The notes beneath the pieces were generated by a model. The model was not told the origin of the DNA. It ran no database searches and saw nothing but the letters and a program-made list of their open reading frames with translations. 64,000 nt of DNA from Pseudomonas leptonychotis (lineage in GTDB: Bacteria; Pseudomonadota; Gammaproteobacteria; Pseudomonadales; Pseudomonadaceae): positions 2,232,001 through 2,296,000 of the forward strand of contig NZ_RFLV01000001.1 in NCBI RefSeq assembly GCF_004920405.1. Direction: 5' to 3'. A program made the translations under genes and the position numbers. The stretch's first letter is position 1, and each line of letters begins with the position of its first letter. This document shows, one piece after another, positions 1 to 9,843 of this stretch.

Positions 1-2
1 AC

Positions 3-1568
3 GGCTCGGTGAAAACTCCAGCAGGCTTCCCAGCGGCCTACCAGGCCTACGCCGAAGGCGGTTGGGTCGGTGTTGGCGGGGACCCGATCTTTGGCGGTAT
101 GGGCATGCCCAAGGCGATTTCGGCGCAGGTCGAGGAAATGGTCAACTCGGCCAACCTGTCGTTCGGTCTGTACCCAATGCTGACCGCTGGCGCCTGCCTG
201 TCGATCAACGCCCACGCCAGCGAAGAGCTGAAAGAGAAATACCTGCCGAACATGTATTCCGGCCAGTGGGCGGGCTCCATGTGCCTGACCGAGCCGCATG
301 CCGGCACCGACCTGGGCATCATCCGCACCAAGGCCGAGCCACAGGCTGACGGCAGCTTCAAGGTGTCCGGTACCAAGATCTTTATCACCGGCGGTGAGCA
401 CGACCTGACCGAGAACATCATTCACCTGGTACTGGCCAAGCTGCCGGACGCGCCGGCTGGGCCGAAAGGCATCTCGCTGTTCCTGGTGCCGAAGTTTATG
501 GTCAACGCTGACGGCTCGCTGGGCGAGCAGAACGCGCTGTCGTGCGGCTCGATCGAACACAAGATGGGCATTAAGGCGTCGGCCACCTGCGTGATGAACT
601 TCGACGGTGCCACCGGTTGGATCGTTGATGCGCCGAACAAGGGCCTTGCGGCCATGTTCACCATGATGAACTACGAGCGTCTGGGCGTGGGCATCCAGGG
701 TCTGTCCCTGGGTGAGCGCAGCTACCAGAACGCCGTGGAATACGCTCGCGACCGTATTCAGAGCCGCGCGCCGACCGGCCCGGTGGCCAAGGACAAAGCC
801 GCCGACCCGATCATCGTGCACCCAGATGTACGCCGCATGCTGCTGACCATGAAAGCGCTGAACGAGGGCGGTCGCGCCTTCTCCAGCTACGTGGCCATGC
901 AGCTCGACACCGCCAAGTTCAGCGAAGATGCGGCCACCCGCAAGCGCGCTGAAGAGCTGGTCGCCCTGCTGACCCCGGTGGCCAAAGCCTTCCTCACCGA
1001 CATGGCGCTGGAAACCACCACCCACGGCCAGCAGATTTTCGGCGGTCACGGTTATATCCGCGAGTGGGGCCAGGAGCAGTTGATTCGTGACTGCCGTATC
1101 ACCCAGATCTACGAAGGCACCAACGGTATTCAGGCACTCGACTTGGTCGGCCGTAAAGTGGTCGGCAGCGGCGGTGCGTTCTACAAGCACTTTGCTGACG
1201 AGATCAAAGCCTTTACCGATTCGGCTGATGCCTCACTGGCCGAGTTCGTGAACCCGTTGAAAGACGCCATCGCCAACCTGGAGCTGATGACCAGCGACTT
1301 GCTGGAGCGCGCCAAGGCCAACCCGAATGAAGTCGGCGCCGCCTCGGTCGAGTACCTGCAGGTGTTCGGTTACACCGCCTACGCCTACATGTGGGCACTG
1401 ATGGCGCGCACTGCCCTGGCCAAGCAGGATCAGGACGAGTTCTACGTGAGCAAGCTGGGTACCGCGCGTTTCTACTTCGCTCGCCTGCTGCCGCGTATCC
1501 ACTCGCTGACTGCTTCGGTTAAGGCCGGTAGCGAGAGCTTGTATCTGCTCGACGCCGCGCAGTTCTAA
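3..1568 (+). CDS. acyl-CoA dehydrogenase, 3' part (5' end outside window)
   Basis: The reading frame is open to the left edge, and the 521 visible codons fall short of the roughly 600 residues usual for this family, so the N-terminus lies outside the window. Family knowledge: FAD-dependent oxidation of acyl-CoA to enoyl-CoA, electrons passing to ETF. Visible are the beta-domain segment with CLTEPHAGTD and the IFITGGEHD loop, then the helical C-terminal domain with GGHGYIREWGQEQ and IYEGTNGIQALDLVGRK, where the Glu is the usual catalytic base. About 150 further residues match the extra C-terminal domain of the long, DmdC-like acyl-CoA dehydrogenases. Substrate chain length cannot be read from sequence. 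A terminator follows directly. Confidence 0.93.
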   Translation, partial: GSVKTPAGFPAAYQAYAEGGWVGVGGDPIFGGMGMPKAISAQVEEMVNSANLSFGLYPMLTAGACLSINAHASEELKEKYLPNMYSGQWAGSMCLTEPHAGTDLGIIRTKAEPQADGSFKVSGTKIFITGGEHDLTENIIHLVLAKLPDAPAGPKGISLFLVPKFMVNADGSLGEQNALSCGSIEHKMGIKASATCVMNFDGATGWIVDAPNKGLAAMFTMMNYERLGVGIQGLSLGERSYQNAVEYARDRIQSRAPTGPVAKDKAADPIIVHPDVRRMLLTMKALNEGGRAFSSYVAMQLDTAKFSEDAATRKRAEELVALLTPVAKAFLTDMALETTTHGQQIFGGHGYIREWGQEQLIRDCRITQIYEGTNGIQALDLVGRKVVGSGGAFYKHFADEIKAFTDSADASLAEFVNPLKDAIANLELMTSDLLERAKANPNEVGAASVEYLQVFGYTAYAYMWALMARTALAKQDQDEFYVSKLGTARFYFARLLPRIHSLTASVKAGSESLYLLDAAQF

Positions 1569-1588
1569 CGGCGCTTGCAGTAAACCAG

Positions 1589-1614
1589 AGCCCCGGCCAA
1601 GTGCCGGGGCTTTT
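1589..1614 (+). terminator. rho-independent terminator of the acyl-CoA dehydrogenase gene
   Basis: GCCCCGG and CCGGGGC pair around a short loop and are followed by TTTT. It lies about 20 bp after the stop codon. Confidence 0.85.
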
Positions 1615-1655
1615 GCGTTTAAGGGCCTGGCTTTGTCTGCTGCTATATCCAGTTC

Positions 1656-1819
1656 GTAGGGTGGGTTAGCGGCGCTTAATACCTGCCGAGAATCCATACG
1701 CGACAGTGGTGCGCCGCGTAACCCGCCAGACAATGGAGCGCGTTGCGCCGATGGTGGGTTACGCCGCATCCGAATGACGTGATGCGTGGTGATGACGGCA
1801 TGCGGCTAACCCACCCTAC
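1656..1819. repeat. intergenic repeat with terminal inverted repeats
   Basis: The element starts with GTAGGGTGGGTTAGC and ends with the exact reverse complement, 164 bp in total. Internal copies of GGGTTACG-type words suggest a composite of small palindromes. Such GTAGGGTGGGTTA elements are common between Pseudomonas genes. No coding potential is seen. Confidence 0.7.
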
Positions 1820-1860
1820 AAAATCTGCATGCAATAGTTGATGGGTTCGTAACTGAACAA

Positions 1861-1886
1861 AGCCCGGGCCGAGTACCGGGACTTTT
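1861..1886. terminator. second terminator-like hairpin, diverged copy of the one at 1589
   Basis: CCCGG and CCGGG arms are followed by ACTTTTG. The hairpin and its flanks (downstream GTTT and GGCCTGG-TTTG words) resemble the terminator at 1589-1614, as if that region had been duplicated around the repeat. Apart from these elements the 1569-1923 gap holds nothing I recognise. Confidence 0.5.
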
Positions 1887-1923
1887 GAGTTTATACAGGC
1901 CTGGATTTGCTGAGTGTTGAGGG

Positions 1924-2556
1924 CTATGCCCAATCATCGCTTAGCAGATCAATGGCCTCTTGCTCGGCTGTGACCGGCTCCAGCCGTGCCAGGTAGAGGC
2001 CGCTGCGGCCGTGGCTGGTCAAGCGCCAGGGGCCGGCTTCGTCTTCCAGTAGCAAGCCTTGCTCGGCGCTTAGGCTGATGGGCACCATGTCGGCCCTGGC
2101 GCAGGTCAGGCCTGCGCCGCTGCAGCAGTAGATAAATAGCACCGCGCTGCTGTCGAGCCACTGCTGGCCCTTTAGCTCGCGGTATTGCAGGCGGTGTTGC
2201 CAGCGGTTGCGCCGGCTCATCAGATTGAAGTCCTGCACCGGGTCATCAAGCAGTTCGGCCTGCACATCCAGCTCGCCGGGAAACGCCACCACTGGGGTGC
2301 GGCTATCGAGCTCAAGGCTGATCTGCTCGGGCAGATTCAGGCGCAGGCCCGCGCCGCTGAGCAGACCCAGGCTACGGTCGATGCCGGGGTAATGAGAGAA
2401 GGGGCCGGCGCTCTCCACCCGCGCGCTGCTGATGCGCCAGTCGAAATCATCCAGGCCCGCGTCAGGCGGTGCGATGGCCAGTTCCAGGGTTACGCCCTTG
2501 CCGTTCTTCCACGGCAGTTGGCGGGCGGTGCTGCTGTCGATGATACGGATGCTCAC
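1924..2556 (-). CDS. hutD: HutD family protein
   Basis: The 210-residue protein has the HutD signature near its start (LPWKNGKGVT), the IDRSLGLLSGAG segment and a cupin-like all-beta composition. HutD is found in Pseudomonas hut loci; published work describes it as a modest modulator of histidine utilisation rather than a pathway enzyme. Here it is transcribed away from hutI-hutG-yjiH-hutU-hutH-hutC. The start is GTG (CAC on the plus strand at 2554-2556) with a weak ribosome site. An AT-rich palindrome of HutC type lies about 25 bp upstream, so HutC probably controls it as well. Confidence 0.92.
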   Translation of the reverse strand: MSIRIIDSSTARQLPWKNGKGVTLELAIAPPDAGLDDFDWRISSARVESAGPFSHYPGIDRSLGLLSGAGLRLNLPEQISLELDSRTPVVAFPGELDVQAELLDDPVQDFNLMSRRNRWQHRLQYRELKGQQWLDSSAVLFIYCCSGAGLTCARADMVPISLSAEQGLLLEDEAGPWRLTSHGRSGLYLARLEPVTAEQEAIDLLSDDWA

Positions 2557-2578
2557 GGCTGTTACTCATACAGGCTGT

Positions 2579-2596
2579 TTGTATATGTATATACAT
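2579..2596. promoter_or_regulatory. candidate HutC operator on the hutD side
   Basis: TTGTATATGTATATACAT contains the perfect palindrome ATGTATATACAT and a TTGTATAT half site like the operator in front of hutI. It sits just upstream of hutD. HutC binding here is inferred from similarity to known TGTATA-type HutC sites. Confidence 0.6.
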
Positions 2597-2768
2597 TAAC
2601 GTTTTACGACTGCACAGCGGCTGTGTGAGCCGAGCGCTGCCGTTGGTCTGCTGCTGGGCTTTGCTGTTGACCAGCATGCGCTGTTTATCTCGGTGATTTA
2701 TTTGGTTATGCCTTAGCGCGGTCATATGAAGGTGTCGCACGGTAGTGATTTTTGAGTGACGAGCGGGG

Positions 2769-2805
2769 TTGACGACGGCATGGGTGAATTCTATTGTATA
2801 TACAA
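2769..2805 (+). promoter_or_regulatory. hutI promoter with overlapping HutC operator
   Basis: TTGACG at 2769 and TATTGT at 2792 are spaced by 17 bp and look like a sigma-70 promoter. The perfect 12-bp palindrome TTGTATATACAA (2794-2805) overlaps the -10 element. This matches the known mode of HutC repression, relieved by urocanate. No further operator is seen inside the cluster, so the six downstream genes probably form one unit. Confidence 0.7.
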
Positions 2806-2825
2806 ATTCGCTCAAGGAGAGTCCC

Positions 2826-4061
2826 ATGTCCCCGTCCGCCCCGCGCCTGCTTTGGCGCGAGCTCTGCCTGTTTGATGGCCTGACGACGCTGGCTGAGCCG
2901 ATCAATCTGCTAGTGGCGGATGGCAAGGTCGCGGGGCTATGGCCGACCCGCTTGTTTCCTGAAGCTATGGCTGAAGGTGCGGTAGAAGCCGGGCGTGGCG
3001 GGGTGATGACCCCGGGTCTGGTGGATTGCCACACTCATCTGGTGTACGCCGGCAATCGCGCCGCTGAATTCGAGCAGCGCCTTGAGGGTGCCAGCTACGC
3101 CGAGATCGCCAAGGCCGGCGGCGGCATCCTCAGCACTGTGCGCGCCACTCGTGCGGCCAGCGAGGACGAACTGCTAGCGCAAAGCCTGCCGCGTTTGCAG
3201 GCGCTGCTGGACGACGGTGTGACCACCCTGGAAATCAAATCCGGCTACGGTTTGAGCAGCGCTGATGAATTGAAGATGCTGCGCGTCGCCCGCCGCCTCG
3301 GCGAGCTGCTGCCGCTGCGCATCACCACCACCTTGCTCGGCGCCCACGCCTTGCCGCCTGAATTTGCTGGCGACAGCGATGGCTATATCGCCCTGGTGTG
3401 CAACGAGATGATCCCGGCGGCCGTTGCCGCAGGCCTGGTCGATGCGGTGGATGTGTTCTGCGAAAACATCGCTTTTAGCCCGGCGCAGTGCGAGTTGGTG
3501 TTCCAGGCCGCGCAACGCCACGGCCTGCCGATCAAGGTGCACGCCGAGCAGTTGTCCAATCAGGGCGCCAGCGCCTTGGCCGCACGTTATCAGGGCCTCT
3601 CGGCCGACCATATCGAGTTTCTCGACGAGGCTGGGGTGCAAGCCATGGCCGCCGCCGGCACCGTGGCCACCCTATTGCCGGGGGCCTTTTATACCTTGCG
3701 CGAAACCCAGTTGCCGCCTATCGCGTTGCTGCGTCAGTACGCTGTGCCGATGGCCCTGGCGAGCGATGCCAACCCCGGCACCTCGCCGATCTGCTTCCCC
3801 ACGCTGACTCTTAACCAGGCCTGCACCCTGTTCCGGTTGACCCCGCGTGAGGCCCTGGCCGGTATGACCGCCCATGCCGCCCGCGCCCTCGGCCGCGCGG
3901 ATCTCGGTCGGATCGAGGTTGGGGCACCTGCCGATCTGTGCCTGTGGGATGTGCAGCAACCCGCCGAGCTGGCTTATGCAGTCCAGCCGGGCCGGCTGCG
4001 TCAGCGCATCTTCAACGGCGCCATTAGTTACAGCAAAGAGGCCAATATCCATGCACGCTGA
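2826..4061 (+). CDS. hutI: imidazolonepropionase
   Basis: HutI hydrolyses 4-imidazolone-5-propionate to N-formimino-L-glutamate, the third step of histidine degradation. The 411-residue protein is an amidohydrolase-fold metalloenzyme: the metal-binding [15 protein letters not shown] lies around residues 64-77, followed by [17 protein letters not shown] and SDANPGTSP. The ATG at 2826 has AAGGAGA just upstream; upstream in-frame codons would run through the promoter and operator and were not used. The stop overlaps the start of hutG, which implies translational coupling. Confidence 0.97.
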   Translation: MSPSAPRLLWRELCLFDGLTTLAEPINLLVADGKVAGLWPTRLFPEAMAEGAVEAGRGGVMTPGLVDCHTHLVYAGNRAAEFEQRLEGASYAEIAKAGGGILSTVRATRAASEDELLAQSLPRLQALLDDGVTTLEIKSGYGLSSADELKMLRVARRLGELLPLRITTTLLGAHALPPEFAGDSDGYIALVCNEMIPAAVAAGLVDAVDVFCENIAFSPAQCELVFQAAQRHGLPIKVHAEQLSNQGASALAARYQGLSADHIEFLDEAGVQAMAAAGTVATLLPGAFYTLRETQLPPIALLRQYAVPMALASDANPGTSPICFPTLTLNQACTLFRLTPREALAGMTAHAARALGRADLGRIEVGAPADLCLWDVQQPAELAYAVQPGRLRQRIFNGAISYSKEANIHAR

Positions 4062-4989
4062 TCGCACCTCCATGGACCTCTGGCAGGGCCGCGTCGACCC
4101 GGAAGCCGACAGCCCGCGCTGGCATCAGCGCATTCAGGAACTGCGCGCGGACAGTCAGCCTGGCGTCGCCCTGCTCGGTTTCGCCAGTGACGAAGGCGTG
4201 CGCCGTAACCATGGCCGCGTTGGTGCGGTAAATGGCCCCCTGGCCATGCGCAAGGCGTTGGCCAATTTAGCCTGGCATCGCCAGGGCGCCGCTTATGACG
4301 CCGGTGATGTGCTGTGCGCCGCTGGTGATCTGGAAGGCGCCCAGGCGCGTCTCGGTCATAACGTCTGCGCGCTGCTGGATGCCGGGCATTTGCCCATCGT
4401 GCTCGGAGGCGGCCATGAGGTGGCTTTCGGCAGCTGGCAGGGCATCGCCGAGCACTTGGCTGGCGGCACTCCTCGTATCGGCATTATCAATTTCGACGCG
4501 CATTTCGATCTGCGCGACCCGGCTCACGCCCGTTCTTCCGGCACGCCTTTCGCGCAGATCGCCGAGCAGTGCGCCGCCCGTGGCTGGCCGTTCGCCTATG
4601 CCTGCCTGGGCGTCAGCCGCGCCAGCAATACCCGCGCCTTGTTCCAGCGCGCTGCCGAACTGAATGTGCTGGTGCGCGAAGACCGCGAGATCCGTGAGTC
4701 CAGTCTGGCCGCTATCAGCGCTGAGTTGCAGGTCTTTATCTCCGGTTGCGACGCCATCTACCTGACCATCGATATCGACGTGCTGCCGGCCTGCGAAGCC
4801 CCCGGCGTCAGCGCCCCGGCAGCGCGTGGCGTGCCGCTGGCGCTACTCGAACCGCTGCTGGAAACGGTGCGCGACAGCGGCAAGTTGCGCCTGGCTGACT
4901 TGGCCGAACTCAACCCCGAACACGACATCGACAGCCGCACCGCCAGGGTCGCGGCACGCCTGATTCACCTGTTGACCCTGACCGGCTAA
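4051..4989 (+). CDS. hutG: formimidoylglutamase (arginase fold)
   Basis: The 312-residue protein belongs to the ureohydrolase superfamily and would split N-formimino-L-glutamate into L-glutamate and formamide. Metal-binding motifs are visible: [19 protein letters not shown] and TIDIDVLP followed by [11 protein letters not shown], the latter typical of formimidoylglutamases. This is the four-step histidine pathway enzyme of enterics, unlike the unrelated N-formylglutamate deformylase also called HutG that works with HutF in P. aeruginosa, P. putida and P. fluorescens. The chosen ATG overlaps the end of hutI by 11 bp; the frame extends further upstream only inside hutI. Confidence 0.93.
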   Translation: MHADRTSMDLWQGRVDPEADSPRWHQRIQELRADSQPGVALLGFASDEGVRRNHGRVGAVNGPLAMRKALANLAWHRQGAAYDAGDVLCAAGDLEGAQARLGHNVCALLDAGHLPIVLGGGHEVAFGSWQGIAEHLAGGTPRIGIINFDAHFDLRDPAHARSSGTPFAQIAEQCAARGWPFAYACLGVSRASNTRALFQRAAELNVLVREDREIRESSLAAISAELQVFISGCDAIYLTIDIDVLPACEAPGVSAPAARGVPLALLEPLLETVRDSGKLRLADLAELNPEHDIDSRTARVAARLIHLLTLTG

Positions 4990-5039
4990 ACGCTAATTAG
5001 CCACTTCCCTGACAACAATAAATACAGAGGAATGCACAG

Positions 5040-5117
5040 ATGACATCCTTCACCCAGCACCGCCATGGCGGCAGTCCGGCACCTCGTTCGTTGCGCACGG
5101 AGAGCTGTCATGTCTGA
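5040..5117 (+). CDS. possible 25-residue leader ORF before yjiH
   Basis: A short ORF starts with ATG about 8 bp after a good ribosome site (GAGGA) and ends eight bases into the next gene, so stop and downstream start overlap (CATGTCTGA). It begins MTSFTQHRHGGSP and contains three histidines in 25 residues. It could couple translation of the transporter gene or act as a leader peptide. The 50-bp gap before it contains no terminator I can see, so this is a candidate, not an established gene. Confidence 0.35.
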   Translation: MTSFTQHRHGGSPAPRSLRTESCHV

Positions 5118-6435
5118 ACAACTTACGGCGTTCGCCAGCGTATCCAGGGGCCGCGCCTTGTCCCGATTGCTCGGTTACAGCCTGATTGGTCTGCTGATCT
5201 TTTTTGTGCCGTTCGAAATCGGTGGGCGCAGCACTATCCTTCTCGACCACGCCGCCAGCGCCCTGCAAACCCATGCACGGCCGTTGGTAATCGTCATCGC
5301 CATGCTGTTTATGCTCTACGGCGCGCTGCAGCCCTGGCTGAGTGGCAGCTGGCGCGGTGACCTGACCCGCACGGTGTTCAGTGTGCTCAAGGTGCTCGGC
5401 CTGCTGATCGGCGTTGGCTACCTGTTCGGCGTTGGACCCGAGGCGCTGTACCAGCCGGGCATGCTGCCGTTTCTGTTCGACAAGCTGGTGCTCAGCCTGG
5501 CGCTGATCGTACCGCTGGGCGCGTTGGCCCTGGTGTTTTTGATCGGCTTCGGCCTGCTGGAACTGGTCGGTGTGCTGATGCAGCCGGTAATGCGGCCGAT
5601 CTGGCGTACGCCGGGCAAGTCGGCGATTGATGCGGTGGCCTCGTTCGTGGGTAGCTACTCGGTGGGCCTGCTGATCACGGACCGCATGTACCAGCAGGGC
5701 CACTACAGCGTGCGCGAGGCGGCGATTATCGCCACCGGCTTCTCCACCGTGTCGGCGCCTTTTATGGTGATCATCGCCAAGACTCTTGGCCTGATGGAGA
5801 TCTGGAACCTGTATTTCTGGAGCGCGATGCTGGTGACCTTCAGCGTCACCGCCGTCAGCGCGCGCATCTATCCACTGTCACGCTTGCCTACCGAAAGCCG
5901 TCCCGAGCCGCAGTTGCAAGCGGGAGCAAGCCGTATTGCCAGCGCCTGGCGTGCGGGGCTGAGCCAGGCGGCCAGTGCGCCCTCGCTGTTCAGCGCGTTG
6001 CGCGAGACCTTTGTCGATGGCTTGCGCATGACTGCTGCGATTCTGCCGAGCATTCTCGCGGTCGGCTTGCTCGGTTTGCTCGCCGCCAAGTACACCCCAG
6101 TCTTCGATGCCCTTGGCGTGTTGTTTTATCCCCTGACCTGGCTGTTTGGCCTGAATGAACCGATGGAGGTGGGCCGCGCTATTTCCTCGGGCCTGGCGGA
6201 GATGTTCCTGCCGGCCATGTTGCTGAAAGACGCCGACATGCTGGTCAAATTCGTCACCGCCATCGTCTCGGTGAGCAGCGTGCTGTTTCTCTCCGCTTCG
6301 ATTCCCTGCGTGCTGGCCACGCGAATTCCCCTGCGCCTGCGCGACCTGTTGCTGGTCTGGCTGCAGCGCACGTTTTTAAGCCTGTTGTTCAGCATTCCGC
6401 TGGGCTACCTGGCGCTCTACATGGGCTGGCTATAA
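5110..6435 (+). CDS. YjiH-family membrane protein, probable hut transporter
   Basis: The 441-residue protein is strongly hydrophobic, with about ten predicted membrane segments (for example around residues 16-33, 57-75, 90-115, 130-160 and 370-440). It matches the YjiH family with nucleoside-recognition (Gate) segments such as VASFVGSYSVGLLITDRMY and ATGFSTVSAPFMVIIAKTLGL. It lies between hutG and hutU, where other hut operons carry histidine or urocanate transporters, so import of histidine, urocanate or a related compound is a reasonable inference. ATG at 5110 follows GGAGA. The substrate is not proven by sequence. Confidence 0.8.
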   Translation: MSEQLTAFASVSRGRALSRLLGYSLIGLLIFFVPFEIGGRSTILLDHAASALQTHARPLVIVIAMLFMLYGALQPWLSGSWRGDLTRTVFSVLKVLGLLIGVGYLFGVGPEALYQPGMLPFLFDKLVLSLALIVPLGALALVFLIGFGLLELVGVLMQPVMRPIWRTPGKSAIDAVASFVGSYSVGLLITDRMYQQGHYSVREAAIIATGFSTVSAPFMVIIAKTLGLMEIWNLYFWSAMLVTFSVTAVSARIYPLSRLPTESRPEPQLQAGASRIASAWRAGLSQAASAPSLFSALRETFVDGLRMTAAILPSILAVGLLGLLAAKYTPVFDALGVLFYPLTWLFGLNEPMEVGRAISSGLAEMFLPAMLLKDADMLVKFVTAIVSVSSVLFLSASIPCVLATRIPLRLRDLLLVWLQRTFLSLLFSIPLGYLALYMGWL

Positions 6436-6473
6436 GCCGCCACACCTGACGATATGTTGATAAGGAGCCTCTT

Positions 6474-8156
6474 ATGAGCCTTTTCCGTGACACCGAAATA
6501 CGCGCCGCCCGTGGCACCACGCTGACCGCCAAAAGCTGGCTGACTGAAGCACCGCTGCGCATGCTGATGAACAACCTCGACCCGGAAGTGGCCGAGAACC
6601 CCAAGGAGCTGGTGGTGTATGGCGGCATTGGCCGCGCCGCGCGCAACTGGGAGTGCTACGACAAGATCGTCGAGGTGCTGACCCGCCTGGAAGATAACCA
6701 GACCCTGCTGATCCAGTCCGGCAAACCGGTTGGTGTGTTTGAAACCCACGCCGACGCGCCGCGCGTGCTGCTGGCCAACTCCAACCTGGTGCCGCACTGG
6801 GCCACCTGGGAGCACTTCAACGAGCTGGATGCCAAGGGTCTGGCCATGTACGGGCAGATGACCGCCGGCAGCTGGATCTATATCGGCAGCCAGGGCATCG
6901 TCCAGGGCACCTATGAAACCTTCGTCGAAGCCGGTCGCCAGCATTACAACGGCAGCCTCAAGGGCCGTTGGGTGCTAACCGCAGGCCTGGGCGGCATGGG
7001 CGGCGCGCAGCCGCTGGCCGCGACCCTGGCCGGTGCCTGCTCGCTGAACATCGAATGCCAACAGTCGCGCATCGATTTCCGCCTGAAGACCCGCTATGTC
7101 GACGAGCAGGCCAAGGATCTGGACGACGCTCTGGCGCGCCTCGACAAGTACTGCGGTGAAGGCAAGGCCGTGTCCATCGCCCTGTGTGGTAACGCGGCTG
7201 AAATATTGCCGGAACTGGTACGCCGTGGTGTGCGTCCGGATATGGTCACCGACCAGACCAGCGCCCACGATCCGCGCCACGGTTACCTGCCTGCTGGCTG
7301 GAGTTGGGACGAGTACGTGGCGCGCGGCAAGACCGAGGAGGCCGTGGTGGTCAAGGCCGCCAAGCAGTCCATGGCTGTGCACGTGCGCGCCATGCTGGCC
7401 TTCCAGCAGATGGGCGTGCCGACCTTCGACTACGGCAACAACATCCGCCAGATGGCCCTGCAGGAGGGCGTCGACAACGCCTTCGACTTCCCCGGTTTCG
7501 TCCCGGCCTATATCCGCCCGCTGTTCTGTCAAGGCATCGGCCCGTTCCGCTGGGTGGCGCTGTCTGGCGACCCAGAGGACATTTACAAGACCGACGCCAA
7601 GGTCAAAGAGCTGATCCCGGACGACGCCCACCTGCACAACTGGCTGGACATGGCCCGCGAGCGCATCAGCTTCCAGGGGCTGCCGGCACGCATCTGCTGG
7701 GTCGGCCTGAAGGACCGTGCGCGTCTGGCCCAGGCTTTCAATGACATGGTGGCGAGCGGTGAGCTGAAGGCGCCCATCGTCATCGGTCGCGACCATCTGG
7801 ACTCCGGCTCGGTGGCCAGCCCCAATCGCGAAACCGAGTCGATGATGGATGGCTCCGATGCAGTGTCCGATTGGCCGCTGCTTAATGCTCTGCTGAATAC
7901 CGCCGGCGGTGCGACCTGGGTGTCGCTGCACCATGGTGGCGGCGTCGGTATGGGCTACTCGCAACACTCCGGTGTGGTCATAGTGGCGGATGGCACGCCG
8001 GAAGCCCGTGCTCGTCTCGGCCGCGTGCTGCGTAACGATCCAGGCACCGGGGTGATGCGTCACGCCGATGCCGGTTATGACATTGCCGTCGATTGTGCCC
8101 GTGAGCAGGGCCTCGACTTGCCTATGATTGGCGCCACTCAAGGAGCCCGAGCATGA
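6474..8156 (+). CDS. hutU: urocanate hydratase
   Basis: HutU converts urocanate to 4-imidazolone-5-propionate, the second step of histidine degradation, using tightly bound NAD as an electrophile. The 560-residue length is typical. The NAD-binding glycine stretch [10 protein letters not shown] lies at residues 171-180, and the conserved [17 protein letters not shown] and [15 protein letters not shown] motifs are present. The ATG has AAGGAGC upstream. Its stop overlaps the hutH start (GCATGA), so the two lyase genes are translationally coupled. Confidence 0.98.
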   Translation: MSLFRDTEIRAARGTTLTAKSWLTEAPLRMLMNNLDPEVAENPKELVVYGGIGRAARNWECYDKIVEVLTRLEDNQTLLIQSGKPVGVFETHADAPRVLLANSNLVPHWATWEHFNELDAKGLAMYGQMTAGSWIYIGSQGIVQGTYETFVEAGRQHYNGSLKGRWVLTAGLGGMGGAQPLAATLAGACSLNIECQQSRIDFRLKTRYVDEQAKDLDDALARLDKYCGEGKAVSIALCGNAAEILPELVRRGVRPDMVTDQTSAHDPRHGYLPAGWSWDEYVARGKTEEAVVVKAAKQSMAVHVRAMLAFQQMGVPTFDYGNNIRQMALQEGVDNAFDFPGFVPAYIRPLFCQGIGPFRWVALSGDPEDIYKTDAKVKELIPDDAHLHNWLDMARERISFQGLPARICWVGLKDRARLAQAFNDMVASGELKAPIVIGRDHLDSGSVASPNRETESMMDGSDAVSDWPLLNALLNTAGGATWVSLHHGGGVGMGYSQHSGVVIVADGTPEARARLGRVLRNDPGTGVMRHADAGYDIAVDCAREQGLDLPMIGATQGARA

Positions 8157-9688
8157 GTCTGTTCACCCTACACCCTGGCCAGTTGACCCTGGCCCAACTG
8201 CGCGCCGCCTTCCAGGCACCGCTGCGCCTGACGTTGGCAGAGTCGGCCTACCCGGCCATCGAGGCCAGTGTCGCCTGCGTTAACGGCATCATCGCCGAGG
8301 GCCGTACCGCCTACGGCATCAACACCGGTTTCGGCTTGTTGGCTTCGACCCGCATCGCCAATGAGGACCTTGAAAAGCTGCAGCGCTCGCTGGTGTTGTC
8401 GCACGCCGCCGGTATTGGCGAGCCGCTGGACGACGCCATGGTGCGCCTGATCATGCTGCTCAAGGTCAACAGCCTGGCCCGTGGTTTCTCTGGGATTCGC
8501 CGGCAGGTGATCGATGCGCTGATCGCCCTGATCAATGCAGAGGTCTACCCGCATATTCCGCTCAAGGGTTCGGTGGGTGCCTCCGGTGACCTCGCACCAT
8601 TGGCGCATATGTCGCTGGTGTTGCTCGGTGAAAGCCAGGCGCGTTATCGCGGTGAATGGTTGTCGGCCACTGAGGCATTGGCGATTGCCGGTTTGCAACC
8701 CATGACCCTGGCCGCCAAGGAGGGCCTGGCGTTGCTTAACGGTACTCAAGTATCCACCGCCTATGCCTTGCGCGGGTTGTTCGAGGCCGAAGACCTGTTC
8801 GCCGCCGCGACTGTTTGCGGTGGCCTGACCGTGGAAGCCGCTTTGGGCTCGCGCTCGCCGTTCGATGCGCGTATCCATGCCGCTCGCGGCCAGCGCGGGC
8901 AGATCGACGCGGCGGCGGTTTATCGTCATCTGCTTGGCGACAGTAGCGAAGTCGGTCGCTCCCATGAAGCCTGCGATAAGGTGCAGGACCCGTATTCGCT
9001 GCGTTGTCAGCCACAGGTGATGGGCGCTTGCCTGACCCAGTTGCGTCAGGCCGCCGAGGTGTTGGCCGTCGAATCCAACGCGGTTTCGGACAACCCGCTG
9101 GTGTTCGCTGCCGAGGGTGATGTGATTTCCGGGGGTAACTTCCACGCCGAGCCGGTGGCCATGGCCGCCGACAATATCGCCCTGGCCATCGCCGAAATTG
9201 GCGCCCTGAGTGAGCGCCGCACCTCGTTGATGATGGACAAGCACATGTCGCAGCTGCCGCCGTTTCTGGTGGCCAATGGCGGGGTCAACTCCGGCTTTAT
9301 GATCGCTCAGGTCACCGCCGCGGCCCTGGCCAGCGAGAACAAGGCGCTGGCCCATCCGCACAGCGTTGACAGCCTGCCGACCTCGGCCAACCAGGAAGAC
9401 CATGTGTCCATGGCCCCGGCCGCCGGCAAGCGCCTTTGGGAAATGGCCGCTAACACCCGTGGCGTGATCGCTATCGAGTGGCTGGGCGCCTGTCAGGGCC
9501 TGGACTTTCGCGAGGGCTTGAAGAGCTCGCCATTGTTGGAGCAGGCGCGTCAGGTATTGCGTAGCCGCGTAGCCTATTACGTCGAAGACCGTTTCTTTTC
9601 CCCGGATATCGAGGCCGCCAATGCGCTGCTTGCCGAGCGCGTGCTGACCCCGTTGCTGCCGAGCGGGGTATTGCCGTCGCTGGCGTAG
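8153..9688 (+). CDS. hutH: histidine ammonia-lyase
   Basis: HutH deaminates L-histidine to urocanate, the entry step; urocanate is also the usual inducer that releases HutC. The 511-residue protein carries the Ala143-Ser144-Gly145 triad in [14 protein letters not shown], which cyclises into the MIO cofactor. The conserved YGINTGFG loop (54-61), NGTQ and QEDHVSM segments are also present. It overlaps hutU by 4 bp. Codon use and GC match the neighbouring hut genes. Confidence 0.98.
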   Translation: MSLFTLHPGQLTLAQLRAAFQAPLRLTLAESAYPAIEASVACVNGIIAEGRTAYGINTGFGLLASTRIANEDLEKLQRSLVLSHAAGIGEPLDDAMVRLIMLLKVNSLARGFSGIRRQVIDALIALINAEVYPHIPLKGSVGASGDLAPLAHMSLVLLGESQARYRGEWLSATEALAIAGLQPMTLAAKEGLALLNGTQVSTAYALRGLFEAEDLFAAATVCGGLTVEAALGSRSPFDARIHAARGQRGQIDAAAVYRHLLGDSSEVGRSHEACDKVQDPYSLRCQPQVMGACLTQLRQAAEVLAVESNAVSDNPLVFAAEGDVISGGNFHAEPVAMAADNIALAIAEIGALSERRTSLMMDKHMSQLPPFLVANGGVNSGFMIAQVTAAALASENKALAHPHSVDSLPTSANQEDHVSMAPAAGKRLWEMAANTRGVIAIEWLGACQGLDFREGLKSSPLLEQARQVLRSRVAYYVEDRFFSPDIEAANALLAERVLTPLLPSGVLPSLA

Positions 9689-9756
9689 GTTGGCGTTGAG
9701 CGCAGTTGGTAGGGTTGCAGCGCGAAGCGCGTCTACCGGCTTAGCGTGTTGCAACG

Positions 9757-9780
9757 GTGGGCAAGCAAAGCGTTGCCCAC
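9757..9780. repeat. inverted repeat between hutH and hutC
   Basis: GTGGGCAA and TTGCCCAC form an 8-bp stem and are followed by CCTACG, a common Pseudomonas intergenic palindrome. It may weaken transcription between hutH and hutC, but there is no T-run. Confidence 0.5.
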
Positions 9781-9843
9781 CCTACGTTGCGGCTTGTTGA
9801 CGCGCTATCATCCGCGCATCGGGTACTACCCCAAGGAGCTGTT

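Noticed and set aside
2185..2628. 147-codon plus-strand frame across hutD and the hut operator
   Set aside because: It would run through hutD antisense and the operator region; hutD itself is clearly coding.
6975..8141. 388-codon minus-strand frame opposite hutU
   Set aside because: Urocanate hydratase on the plus strand is full length and certain; the antisense protein matches nothing.
8168..9754. 528-codon minus-strand frame opposite hutH
   Set aside because: hutH is intact with its MIO triad and overlaps hutU normally; the antisense product is His/Gln/Gly-rich with no recognisable domain.
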